From assembly GCA_017551765.1 (NCBI GenBank), contig JAFZKV010000029.1, positions 1 to 37,405 of the forward strand: DNA of 37,405 bases, read 5' to 3'. The stretch comes from Bacteroidales bacterium (GTDB lineage: Bacteria; Bacteroidota; Bacteroidia; Bacteroidales; P3). A model generated the notes under the pieces. It made no database searches. It was not told the DNA's origin and was given only the letters and a program-made list of their open reading frames with translations. Below are positions 13,914 to 22,571 of this stretch, piece after piece. The translations under genes and the position numbers were made by a program. The stretch's first letter is position 1. Each line of letters opens with the position of its first letter.

Positions 13914-16042
13914 GGTAGCAAGTGGTCAAGCAATGTGTCGTTAAAGGTATAAACAATGGGAAGCGGGACAATGCGATAATCGTCAAACAGCGGCCTTGCA
14001 TACTTTAGTTCAAAAGTAATACGCAATTTGTCATCTTCTGCACCTTTGGCTTTTGTTGCAGTATGTATTCCCATGACTTCATAGAGATCACGCACACCTT
14101 TGCCTTGAATATATGGAGCAAAAAAGTCGATGCCGTCGAGCGGAATGGTGGTCGGAAAGGTGTCGCCAGAATAGTATTGCGTGGCTGTGCCGTCAAAGAA
14201 GTTAGCATATTGGGGATTGTCGGGCTTCACCACGCCAACAAGGACGCGGTTTTTCACCGCCAGCGTAGTTCCTTTCTGCGGGATAACCTGCTCCACTACC
14301 TCAACTGCCTTCTTACGGAGAAGGTCGGCTATAAAGTCTGTCAGCAGTTGGTGCTGCTTCTGGTCAGGACGCATGGGGAAAGCTCCGATGTTCACCTCGT
14401 CAATGCTGTGGCGGAAACGTGAGGCCTCGTCCATCTTGCCAGGGAAGAGGATATAGCCGCCGATGACCTCCTTCTTCAGTTGCTCGTTGTCATGCTTGGC
14501 GTTGAAATAGATGGCATCACGGTAACGGTGCATCTGGTTGATGGCATCGTCGGGCGGCACATCGTTAGCACCATCCTTCTCCATACGATACTTGGCATCG
14601 AAGAGATAAGTAAGTTTCATGCCTTCTTGAAGGTCGTCCTTGGTCAGTTGCAGCACGATGTCGGGCTTCTGCGGCACAGTTCTCGACTCCAGATTGCCGA
14701 TACCTTTCACATCGTCCCTGTCGCTGTGGCGAGGATTGTATATCAATTCCGCCAGCGTAACATCGTCTTTTTTGAAGATAATCTTTGAATGTTCGCCTTT
14801 GCCAAGGCTGTAGGTGAAGAGGCCGTTGAGTTCCTGTCGGTTGTCCTGTTCTGCCTCTGCGTGGGTCAGTTCCTTGACCACCTTCTCCACCTGGATGAAA
14901 CACCATATCTCATACAGCGTGGCGATATCCTTGGTCTCCATGCGATAGAGGCCGTCGTTGAGGCTGAACGACTTTTGCAGAATGGCGAAGGCGCGATAGA
15001 TTTTCGAGTAGTTTACGTCCCGCTGCAATACCAAAGATTCTTGCTTCATCCCTTCATAACGCCCTACTGTGCGGAAGAAAGGGCTCCTCGTCAGGTGTGT
15101 CAGTTGTTGTGCTGTCTCACCAATGCGGGTTCTTTCAGTCTCTGCCAATTCTTTGTTCTGCATCAATATCCTGTCTGCCAATGACGAATAGCGTTTCTGT
15201 ATTGTGCCGAGTGCATGTTTCAGAAAGCGGTTCTCGGGGGTGTTGTAGGTGTTCTGCTGCTCCTCCACGCGGTAAAGTCGCGTCTCCTCGCTGCGGTGCT
15301 CGGCAATCTGCTGCTCCAGCATGGGAGTGAAGTGGCGTATCTGGTCGGCACGCTTATAATCCTCGATACTTCTCAATCTATGACGTGGACGGTCGATGAT
15401 GTTGTGGCAAGCTTTGATAAACTGCTCCTGCAGGCTGTGGAAGATATTCCACCAGATAAGGTCGAATGTCTCTCCCGCCCCTTCCTGGATGCCGTGGTAG
15501 GTGCGCCGCAGATAGTCGAGCGAGAGCATCCGGTACTCCTCCTCAATGTCTTTGACGATGATCTTCCAGTCGTTGTGATAGTCCAGCTTGGCTGAGATAA
15601 CATCGTAGGAGAAGACGAAGCGTTTCTGTACACCGTCTAATGTGTACACTATCGGCATGTCGGCACGACCAATCTCGTTGCCGTAGTTTAGAAAGCCGGC
15701 CAACAACTGCTTGTCTTTCTTCCACGAGAAGCGCTCGTTGACATCCTTGCGCGGACTGTCGAAACAGGCTTCCGTCACCTTGTCGCTCTTGAAGTCCACC
15801 CACACGCTGTAATCCGTCTGCTCGAAGAATATAGCAGGCTCTGTATCTATACTTGGTACAAGTTCCCTCACCTCGCCATTCTCGTTCAACAGCACTACCC
15901 TTTCTACACCGTCGCCCCACCGATAGGTGGACCTCAATTTCTCTGCACCGAGATTACCAACACCCTTCCGCCACATGGCATCAAACCGTGTGCTTTCAAC
16001 GGTCAACGTAAAATCGGTGTGTTCTATGCGGAGGAGGTCCAT
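13910..16042 (-). CDS. DUF2357 McrC-like PD-(D/E)XK nuclease
   Basis: A 710-residue protein. The N-terminal and central part matches the DUF2357 family, including a helical section (about 170-400) with LYEIWCFIQVEKVV. A PD-(D/E)XK nuclease core follows: K-P-D-I-V (459-463), FDAKYR (481-486; D482 and K484 the likely catalytic pair) and a downstream MHRYRDAIY helix. Proteins of this type act as the McrC/R2 nuclease partner of an McrB-like GTPase, as in LlaJI-type systems. The matching GTPase is encoded at 17940-19883, with an AlbA_2 gene between. It starts 6 nt after the AlbA_2 gene and overlaps vsr by 4 nt. Confidence 0.82.
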   Translation of the reverse strand: MDLLRIEHTDFTLTVESTRFDAMWRKGVGNLGAEKLRSTYRWGDGVERVVLLNENGEVRELVPSIDTEPAIFFEQTDYSVWVDFKSDKVTEACFDSPRKDVNERFSWKKDKQLLAGFLNYGNEIGRADMPIVYTLDGVQKRFVFSYDVISAKLDYHNDWKIIVKDIEEEYRMLSLDYLRRTYHGIQEGAGETFDLIWWNIFHSLQEQFIKACHNIIDRPRHRLRSIEDYKRADQIRHFTPMLEQQIAEHRSEETRLYRVEEQQNTYNTPENRFLKHALGTIQKRYSSLADRILMQNKELAETERTRIGETAQQLTHLTRSPFFRTVGRYEGMKQESLVLQRDVNYSKIYRAFAILQKSFSLNDGLYRMETKDIATLYEIWCFIQVEKVVKELTHAEAEQDNRQELNGLFTYSLGKGEHSKIIFKKDDVTLAELIYNPRHSDRDDVKGIGNLESRTVPQKPDIVLQLTKDDLQEGMKLTYLFDAKYRMEKDGANDVPPDDAINQMHRYRDAIYFNAKHDNEQLKKEVIGGYILFPGKMDEASRFRHSIDEVNIGAFPMRPDQKQHQLLTDFIADLLRKKAVEVVEQVIPQKGTTLAVKNRVLVGVVKPDNPQYANFFDGTATQYYSGDTFPTTIPLDGIDFFAPYIQGKGVRDLYEVMGIHTATKAKGAEDDKLRITFELKYARPLFDDYRIVPLPIVYTFNDTLLDHLLP

Positions 16043-16048
16043 GAGCTA

Positions 16049-17932
16049 CTACTCTTTAGGAGGAATGGAAGTGTATCTCTGATTACTGCTACGAGGTTTA
16101 TCGGGCGATGTCATCCATAACTTTTTACCGAGAAGAGGAGTAATGTATGTTTCCCTAAGCCACCGCGTATTTTTGTATTTTAGATATGAGGCAATATCTT
16201 TTAATGTTCGTGGCTCTTTGCAATAGGCTATAATCAGTTTCTCTTGATGCAGTATTCTAATAGATTTTTCTTGTGCAGTGACTTGTGCAGTGACTTGTAC
16301 AGAATCGGCGTTAATTACCTGATGTACTGCACTATGAGCATCGTTAACTTGTGCAGTGACTTGTGCAGTTTCTTGTACAGTAACTTGTGCAGTTTCTTCT
16401 AAAAAATGTTTATTCGGTTGATACATGGTCCATCTGCCCTTGCCATAGGGTATCAAAAGCCGTTTTTCCACAAGTTGGTTTAAGATGTTGCCCACTTCTA
16501 TCGGATTCTTTTCCAGCAATGTCTGCATGTCGCTGTTACCCACTTCTTCTTCCAGCAAAGCCGTCGCCATAACCTGCTTCTCTATACCAGAAAGATGGTT
16601 GTAGGCTTTGCCGTACAAAGACTTCATCTCCGATGTGATTTCAGGGGGCATTAATGACACCATCCATATTTTCAAATCCACGGTACGTAGGTCAGAAAAC
16701 TCCTTCAAATCCGGCTTGCGCCATAATTCCTGTCGGCAGGCATCAAGTATTGTCGGAAAACCACTTCCTATGTTTTCTCCAAACCCAATCATACGGAACA
16801 TATCTTGCAATCTGGGGTTTCTTGCAGCAGTATGGTTTCCTTCATAAATCTTTTCCACAGGAATACGCAGACTTCCTGGATTTGAGAAGTAAAAGTGGTT
16901 GTCGAATTTTTCAACTCTCAAAACACCGGTGATCATGTAGTCGGCATGGATTATCATATTCGTTACAGCCTCACGGATGGCTCTGAATACCGGAGTGTCA
17001 TTCTCTCTCGCTATGCCGTTCATGACAAATGGGCGTTGAAGGTCTGCCGTCAACTTACCCACAATTTTGTGGAAGAAATTATAAAGGTTATTCTCCCAAG
17101 TTCCATCGTATGTCAACCTGTCACTCCACCGCTGGCCTTCGGCGAGATGTGTCTTGTCAATATAGTCCATCCTAATATTGTCAAAACGCTCTCTGATCGA
17201 CAAGCCTTTGCCAAACATGAACAAACCCGCCAACGTCAATCCTTCTTGCTTGTGTTTTCGGTCAACGGCGTATCCTCCAAGACTTTTCAAAAATTCTTTG
17301 TCGTCAAATCTGTTAAACGGATGTACTGGATTCCTGACAGCAAATTCGTTGCGGTAAGCCTGCAACGAAGGCATGTCGATATCGTCCATCGTGTAGTCTT
17401 CTATCAAGAGTCCGTCGCATCCCTGCTCGTTTGCATCGCGAACCATGGCCCTCACTTCGCCCTCATTACAATGATAGTCGCCCTCGTATGTCCTCTTGAA
17501 AGTTCCTTTGACGGGATTGCCGTTGATATATACGGGCCGTTGGCGATAGTCGGCCGGCGGTATGTCAATTACCACAACATCTTTGCCATCGACATCAACC
17601 GTGAATACGTTCTCGTCTTTTAGGATGTTGACGTTCGTCTTGTCACTGTTGATGGTGTTCCAAAAATCGCCGGTTATCTTGGCGGCGTCTGCTACTCCCT
17701 TAATGGAAAACCGTTTCCTCAAATCAGGTTCGTTGAGGTCTTCATACACACCTAAAAGGACAATGCCACCACGGGTGTTGGCAAATGCGGAGTATGTCTC
17801 CCATACAGACTTGGGGACCTCTGAACGACATTCTTTGCACTCCAAATGGATGCTTTCGCCATATAGCAACAGTTCCTTTATATCTCGACTAGTCATCATG
17901 CTATGCTTTTGTAGGATAACGGTTTCGTTCAA
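16049..17932 (-). CDS. AlbA_2 (Schlafen-like) and GHKL-type ATP-binding protein with AQVT repeats
   Basis: A 627-residue protein. An AlbA_2 nucleic-acid-binding domain occupies about 15-150 (LECKECRSEVPKSVWETYSAFANTRGG quoted in part: SAFANTRGGIVLLGVYED). A HATPase_c_4-like domain follows (N-box REAVTNMIIHADY 320-332, NPGSL 351-355, GFGENIGSGFPT 383-394). A winged-helix region (about 445-505), a linker of repeated AQVT units (513-554) and a final helical wing (CKEPRTLKDIASYLKYK) complete it. Such proteins are usually annotated as transcriptional regulators or ATP-dependent helicase-like proteins; many lie in defence islands. Its position between the McrB-like GTPase and the DUF2357 nuclease suggests control of, or a part in, that system (inference). 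Confidence 0.8.
   Translation of the reverse strand: MNETVILQKHSMMTSRDIKELLLYGESIHLECKECRSEVPKSVWETYSAFANTRGGIVLLGVYEDLNEPDLRKRFSIKGVADAAKITGDFWNTINSDKTNVNILKDENVFTVDVDGKDVVVIDIPPADYRQRPVYINGNPVKGTFKRTYEGDYHCNEGEVRAMVRDANEQGCDGLLIEDYTMDDIDMPSLQAYRNEFAVRNPVHPFNRFDDKEFLKSLGGYAVDRKHKQEGLTLAGLFMFGKGLSIRERFDNIRMDYIDKTHLAEGQRWSDRLTYDGTWENNLYNFFHKIVGKLTADLQRPFVMNGIARENDTPVFRAIREAVTNMIIHADYMITGVLRVEKFDNHFYFSNPGSLRIPVEKIYEGNHTAARNPRLQDMFRMIGFGENIGSGFPTILDACRQELWRKPDLKEFSDLRTVDLKIWMVSLMPPEITSEMKSLYGKAYNHLSGIEKQVMATALLEEEVGNSDMQTLLEKNPIEVGNILNQLVEKRLLIPYGKGRWTMYQPNKHFLEETAQVTVQETAQVTAQVNDAHSAVHQVINADSVQVTAQVTAQEKSIRILHQEKLIIAYCKEPRTLKDIASYLKYKNTRWLRETYITPLLGKKLWMTSPDKPRSSNQRYTSIPPKE
16271..16398 (-). 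repeat. 12-bp coding repeats (AQVT units)
   Basis: Copies of ACTTGTGCAGTG and variants on + (16271-16302 and 16346-16398) encode the AQVT repeat of the AlbA_2 protein. Multiples of 12 nt keep the frame, so the linker length can change without breaking the gene. Confidence 0.75.
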
Positions 17933-17939
17933 TGAGTTA

Positions 17940-19883
17940 TTATGTCCAGTAGCTGGTGAAGCTGGTGGATTTCAGTTTGGCGAGCATCTCGTCTATCTTG
18001 GTGGCGGTGATGCTGGTGGGTTTGGAGCTGCCGTCTTCGGGGGTGGGGATGGTGTTAACGATATGCTCTTCCACGAGCTTCTTCAACTCTGTCAGGGACT
18101 TCTCGGTGCGGTCGCTGTCGCCCTCGATGCGGGAGAGAATCTTCATGCTGGTCATCTCGTCGAGTGCCTGCCACAGCTGGCTTTCGGGGGCCAATTGCTT
18201 ACGATTCACGGCGTACATCAGGAACTCGTTCCTGGTGCGGTAGGCAATCTTGAAGGGGGTGCCTTCCAGCACCTTATTCACTTCCTCGAGGTAAGCCAGC
18301 ACTTGGTCGCACAGCTCGCGGTTGTCCTCGTAGATGTCGCAGCCCTCGGCGGCATCGCCGATGATGCTGTTGCCGATATAGCCTATCTCGTTGCCGGCGC
18401 CTTTCTCCAAGCCGCCGTGCAGATCCACCTCGTTCATCTCGATGGTCATGGCGCGGTCGAGCACCTTGCGGCTGAACGAGAAGGTCGTCTCGTCCATATT
18501 CACCGTGCCCACCACGAAGAGGTTCTGCGGGATGGTGAGCGTGGTGCCTTTCAGCCGTTCCTCGTCGCCGAGCAGCTTGCCTATCAGGTCGTGGTATTCC
18601 TGTGTGTCCTCGGGCTTGATGATGGGGTCGGTGGTTATGGTACCGTCAGAATTAAGCTTACGACTCTCAATGACGGAGAGGTATTCGGCGAAGTACTGCT
18701 CCACGGGCGCGAGGTTCATTTCGTCGAGGCAGAGGAAATAAGGCACCGAGGGCTCTTTGATGGCCGCTGCCAGGAAGCGTAGGAACGGCCCTGGGATGTA
18801 TTCCGGCGTGCCGCTGATGCGGGTCACATAGCCCATCAGCTCCGTGGAGTCATGCCAGTTGGGCTTCACCTGCACCATGCAGAAGTTCCGAGGGTTATTC
18901 TTGCCATACTCCTCATCGCCCTCTTTCCAGCAAGCCTTCGCCATCTCCCTCACGATACGGCTCTTGCCCGTTCCCGAGATTCCCGCCAGCAACATAAACG
19001 GCTTCGTCCGCAGAGCGGTGAGATAGGGGAGAAAATCTTTGCTTTCAGATAAAGTTATTCTTTCGGGTTTTATAGGAGAGGGTATGAAAACTCTTGAAAA
19101 GTATTTCCTGGCGCGAAGAAATAACACATACAGATTTAAAGCACCAGCGCGCCAATTATTGTTGTTTTCGAAATTTCGTGAAACAAACTCGCTGTCACTC
19201 AGCAGTTGGTTGTATATTTCTTCTGCATGAATAGGGTCGGTTATCTTATAGATATCCTGAATATGCTGCCATTTTGCTGGATTATAATCAAATAACAGAA
19301 TCGAGCCATCTTCTCTTTTATCCAACATTGAAAGGTATGAACCGACAGCGGAACTGCCATATGTTCCTAACGAATTATTTGTTGTTCTACTACTTTTAAC
19401 ACACGAGGAAAGGAAGTACGAAAATTCTTCCCGGATATTCCCAGTATTGTTTACTTCTCCAGATTCAGAAACGGGGATTTCTGCATATGTCATTTCTTCT
19501 ACTATACCAGCATTACCTTTTTTTGTAGGCACCCATACAAGATTTTTATTTCTATGAACCATGCATTTGTAGAATTCCGATGTATTGGCAAGGATTGATT
19601 CCCATACTGACCTTGTATTCCCGCCATTGTTAAATATCTTGTCAATTACAAAGGGTTTGTTCTCAAAAACAGAATCAGCAATTGTTTGAAGATTGTCTTC
19701 TGTAAAAAAGCAAGGGGATTGTTCGTTGGTTTCTGAAGAAACCCTTGCCATTTCCACTCGACATTTCTCTTTGTCAACATTTAATAGCATTGCCTTGTTT
19801 TTCCCAGGTTTTACATATTCAAATGGAATTCCTACGGGAAGTTCGTCAATTAGCTCCAGAAGGTGTGCTACTGTCAATTTCAT
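17940..19883 (-). CDS. McrB-like AAA+ GTPase (restriction subunit)
   Basis: A 647-residue protein. The C-terminal AAA+ motor has Walker A GISGTGKS (301-308), Walker B LCLDEMN (384-390) and the McrB-type signature GTVNMDETT (459-467) with the arginine finger region RKVLDRA. McrB-type GTPases translocate on DNA and drive an McrC-type nuclease, here most likely the DUF2357 protein. The N-terminal 280 residues are unlike the motor and should hold the DNA recognition domain. Base composition changes abruptly near 19030: 20 of 60 bases are G/C in 19081-19140 against 35 of 60 in 18361-18420. This suggests a replaced N-terminus. It begins 5 nt after the M2 methyltransferase gene. Confidence 0.85.
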   Translation of the reverse strand: MKLTVAHLLELIDELPVGIPFEYVKPGKNKAMLLNVDKEKCRVEMARVSSETNEQSPCFFTEDNLQTIADSVFENKPFVIDKIFNNGGNTRSVWESILANTSEFYKCMVHRNKNLVWVPTKKGNAGIVEEMTYAEIPVSESGEVNNTGNIREEFSYFLSSCVKSSRTTNNSLGTYGSSAVGSYLSMLDKREDGSILLFDYNPAKWQHIQDIYKITDPIHAEEIYNQLLSDSEFVSRNFENNNNWRAGALNLYVLFLRARKYFSRVFIPSPIKPERITLSESKDFLPYLTALRTKPFMLLAGISGTGKSRIVREMAKACWKEGDEEYGKNNPRNFCMVQVKPNWHDSTELMGYVTRISGTPEYIPGPFLRFLAAAIKEPSVPYFLCLDEMNLAPVEQYFAEYLSVIESRKLNSDGTITTDPIIKPEDTQEYHDLIGKLLGDEERLKGTTLTIPQNLFVVGTVNMDETTFSFSRKVLDRAMTIEMNEVDLHGGLEKGAGNEIGYIGNSIIGDAAEGCDIYEDNRELCDQVLAYLEEVNKVLEGTPFKIAYRTRNEFLMYAVNRKQLAPESQLWQALDEMTSMKILSRIEGDSDRTEKSLTELKKLVEEHIVNTIPTPEDGSSKPTSITATKIDEMLAKLKSTSFTSYWT

Positions 19884-19888
19884 ATTCT

Positions 19889-21001
19889 CTATATGTTTTG
19901 TTTTAAATAATCAGCAATACTTTTAGCTATGCAATTGGCCAATAAAAAAGGCACACCATTCCCAATGGTTTTAAATGCATCAGATAATGATGTGGTAGGA
20001 GGAAGCTCAAATTCTTTTGGCAATGATTGTATTGCCAGTGCTTCCGCAACAGATATCCTTCGTGGTTTGTACGGATGTATATGGACCTCATTGTTTCCAT
20101 ATGCTGCAGTTGGAGAATAACGCCACCTGTGAAGCCGTTTAAAACACTTCTTTTTGTCGTCCCCCTCATCTTTACTGGCAAATCTGACAATCCCCGCTCG
20201 AGGTCTGAAATACATGTTTGCATTTGGATGATGCTCTACATCGTTTTTCTCCCACCAATATTCCACGGTTAGTTCTTTTATTATTCCGTTAGGTGCTGGT
20301 ATACTGCTGTTTTCTTTATATGTGGAGGTCGTCGGCCAAGGACAGGATTTAATTTCGTCTATTGGATGAACCTTGTATTTGTCCCATGGGAAATCTAATA
20401 GGTCCATCCCTGATGTCGGTAAAGACAATTTCTTAACGACAGCCCTATGTATCCCAATCAATATTATTCTTTCTCTGTCCTGAGGTGCCCCATATTCTAT
20501 AGCATTAACAAGCCTCTCTGTCAAATAATACCCAGATTTATTAAATTTGGTTTTTAACTGTTCGAAGAATTCTCGGTGTTTGGCTGTCCTATATAAACCT
20601 TTGACATTTTCAAATAAGAAGAAATGCGGTTCTGTATTACATATTATTCTTGCATAAGTACCAGAAAGTTTGCCATTTTCGCCATCCTTACCTCTGTTCT
20701 TTCCTGCAACAGAAAAATCTGGACACGGAGGTCCTCCGATGATTCCTGTAATATGGTTGGATTTTGATTGATTGATAAGTTGTTTTAGCTTGATTAGTTC
20801 GTTTTTTTGTAGCAACTCTGTAATGTCCCCAACATGATGGCCATATTCTGGTTCAGGAATATTCATCTTTTCGCGAGCATATATATATATGTCGTCAAAT
20901 GCCTTGTGATATTCATTGACATAAACAATATTGTAAGCAGGTTCTATTTCAAACCCAAGATCTAAAAACCCTGCACCTGAGAAAAAAGAAAAAATATTCA
21001 T
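19889..21001 (-). CDS. DNA (cytosine-5) methyltransferase M2
   Basis: A 370-residue C5-methyltransferase. Motif I is FSFFSGAGFLDLGF at the very N-terminus, motif IV GGPPCPDFS holds catalytic Cys93, motif VI is ENV (131-133), motif VIII QDRERI (174-179) and motif X IGNGVP. The target recognition domain lies between about 190 and 310. The start at 21001 (MNIFSFFSG) is preferred because motif I normally opens these enzymes; an upstream Met at 21049 would overlap the receiver gene by 35 nt. It is markedly AT-rich like the two genes before it. Together with M1 it would protect both strands of an asymmetric or paired target, as in LlaJI. Confidence 0.92.
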   Translation of the reverse strand: MNIFSFFSGAGFLDLGFEIEPAYNIVYVNEYHKAFDDIYIYAREKMNIPEPEYGHHVGDITELLQKNELIKLKQLINQSKSNHITGIIGGPPCPDFSVAGKNRGKDGENGKLSGTYARIICNTEPHFFLFENVKGLYRTAKHREFFEQLKTKFNKSGYYLTERLVNAIEYGAPQDRERIILIGIHRAVVKKLSLPTSGMDLLDFPWDKYKVHPIDEIKSCPWPTTSTYKENSSIPAPNGIIKELTVEYWWEKNDVEHHPNANMYFRPRAGIVRFASKDEGDDKKKCFKRLHRWRYSPTAAYGNNEVHIHPYKPRRISVAEALAIQSLPKEFELPPTTSLSDAFKTIGNGVPFLLANCIAKSIADYLKQNI

Positions 21002-21014
21002 ATAAGTAAACCAA

Positions 21015-22568
21015 TCATGACAATAAGCGCAACCATTCTGATTCATCAATTCCGACTCGTGCTAAATTTGCACAATATGAATTCAATATGCGTTGTGCAT
21101 GTAATTCTTTTAGCTCTAACACCCATTCATATTTTTCATTATAAATAGATGTAAACACAAAACTTTCTATACCTTCAACACGTTTTGAGCAAATACATCT
21201 TTTGCTTTTATCTGCTTCAAATATAATTGTTTTTATCTCAAAGGTTGATTTTGCAACTTGAAAGTCGTTTTCATTATTTATAATAATATGAGTTTCTCCT
21301 CCAGTTTCAACCAATGGTAAGAACAAAAACCTTCTATCCCCATCAATTCTTAGTGAATCACACTTCTGTTGTATACACAAATAATATTTATTTTTCTTTA
21401 TGGAGCGAATTACCGTACCTAATGTTAGAATAGGACATTCGCGTTGGGGAAGAAATACATTTTTATGATGGGTTAGTTTTGCAAATAAAATGTTTGACAT
21501 TTTAATGGTGTCAGCATTATCACACAACAACATAGTAGAATTGTTATGAATAGCACGAATATCACTATTTGACAAATCGGGAAATAGTGCTTTGATGTAT
21601 TTGCCAAAATCATCAAAATTTTCCAAGAACAATTTTCCAAGTATATCCTTATTGACAGAGATTGTCTTTTTATCTGAGATATTCATTATTTTAGGTTCGG
21701 AGAACCTGTTTTCTGTCCACAAAGAAATCCAATTTTGTGTATCTGTTTCAATAGAAGATATTAGATCAATTATTGATTCTCCAAATAGTTTTATTAATAA
21801 TTTCTTTGAATCATCTTTATTTGGCAGCACTGTTTTATGACCTAGGTAGGCGATGTCCAATTTAGAGGAATAAACATTTAATACTCTAGAAGTGTTTTCT
21901 CGAATCATGGATATTGCCGTTAACGCAAAATTAGATAGCAATCCATTTACGTGATTGGCGAACGCAGATACAATCAAATCAGGTAGGTCATCATATTTTA
22001 CAACTTTGGATTTTAAATCCTCAAGGTGTTTATATTGATCCTCTCCATTGTATTTTGCACGAACAATAATCATAACATTTGAAGACGACACACAGCAATC
22101 TCCTTGCTCAAAACAGTTGTATTGGGAAACGTCTTTATAGATATCTTCGGTAATTCCCTTTAAATCAGTTTCTCCTGTGTAAACGACAACTAATTTCAAT
22201 TTCTTATCTGACGCGTCTTCAACAATGTTTTTTATCAGATTCAATGTATAAACCCCACGTGGCTCCTCTGCATCTGCATCCAATTCTTCATCCTCGATTG
22301 TCTTTTCACTATTCAAGTTCAAATACCAATCCAGAACAATAACATCAGATTTTGCAAACAAAGTAGCACAGTTAACCAAGTCTTTTGCAGAAGAAGGTGC
22401 ATATACTGCACATAATTTACCTTTTCGAGCGAAAACAGATGATATTGCCTGAGTGTCAAATGCATTTCCTTTTTTATCAGAGTCATACGCATTATCATCT
22501 ATGAAAAGTACATTCTGTATAAATCGGTCAACCACATCTTTGGTTATATCTTCAAAAGTTTGTGCCAT
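21015..22568 (-). CDS. Receiver-like domain protein with unknown C-terminal region
   Basis: A 517-residue protein. The N-terminal 190 residues look like a response-regulator receiver: acidic pair D24-D25 in VLFIDDNAYD, phospho-acceptor candidate D80 in DVIVLDWYL, and T131 in LVVVYTGE. A charged insertion (about 85-105, EDEELDADAEE) lies after D80. No DNA-binding output domain is visible. The remaining 320 residues are unrecognised and include a mixed helical region and a beta-rich end. It starts 3 nt after the GHKL protein, which carries a histidine-kinase-like C-terminus. I infer a cognate pair. The gene is very AT-rich (16 of 60 bases G/C in 21241-21300), which suggests acquisition from elsewhere. 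Confidence 0.7.
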   Translation of the reverse strand: MAQTFEDITKDVVDRFIQNVLFIDDNAYDSDKKGNAFDTQAISSVFARKGKLCAVYAPSSAKDLVNCATLFAKSDVIVLDWYLNLNSEKTIEDEELDADAEEPRGVYTLNLIKNIVEDASDKKLKLVVVYTGETDLKGITEDIYKDVSQYNCFEQGDCCVSSSNVMIIVRAKYNGEDQYKHLEDLKSKVVKYDDLPDLIVSAFANHVNGLLSNFALTAISMIRENTSRVLNVYSSKLDIAYLGHKTVLPNKDDSKKLLIKLFGESIIDLISSIETDTQNWISLWTENRFSEPKIMNISDKKTISVNKDILGKLFLENFDDFGKYIKALFPDLSNSDIRAIHNNSTMLLCDNADTIKMSNILFAKLTHHKNVFLPQRECPILTLGTVIRSIKKNKYYLCIQQKCDSLRIDGDRRFLFLPLVETGGETHIIINNENDFQVAKSTFEIKTIIFEADKSKRCICSKRVEGIESFVFTSIYNEKYEWVLELKELHAQRILNSYCANLARVGIDESEWLRLLS

Positions 22569-22571
22569 AAA

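Noticed and set aside
16042-16049. Fusion or frameshift between the AlbA_2 and DUF2357 genes
   Set aside because: Both have clean stops and starts separated by 6 nt; no frame disruption seen.
17562-18782. Open frame on + spanning parts of the AlbA_2 and mcrB genes
   Set aside because: Crosses two well-supported minus-strand genes, with low-complexity translation and no motif.
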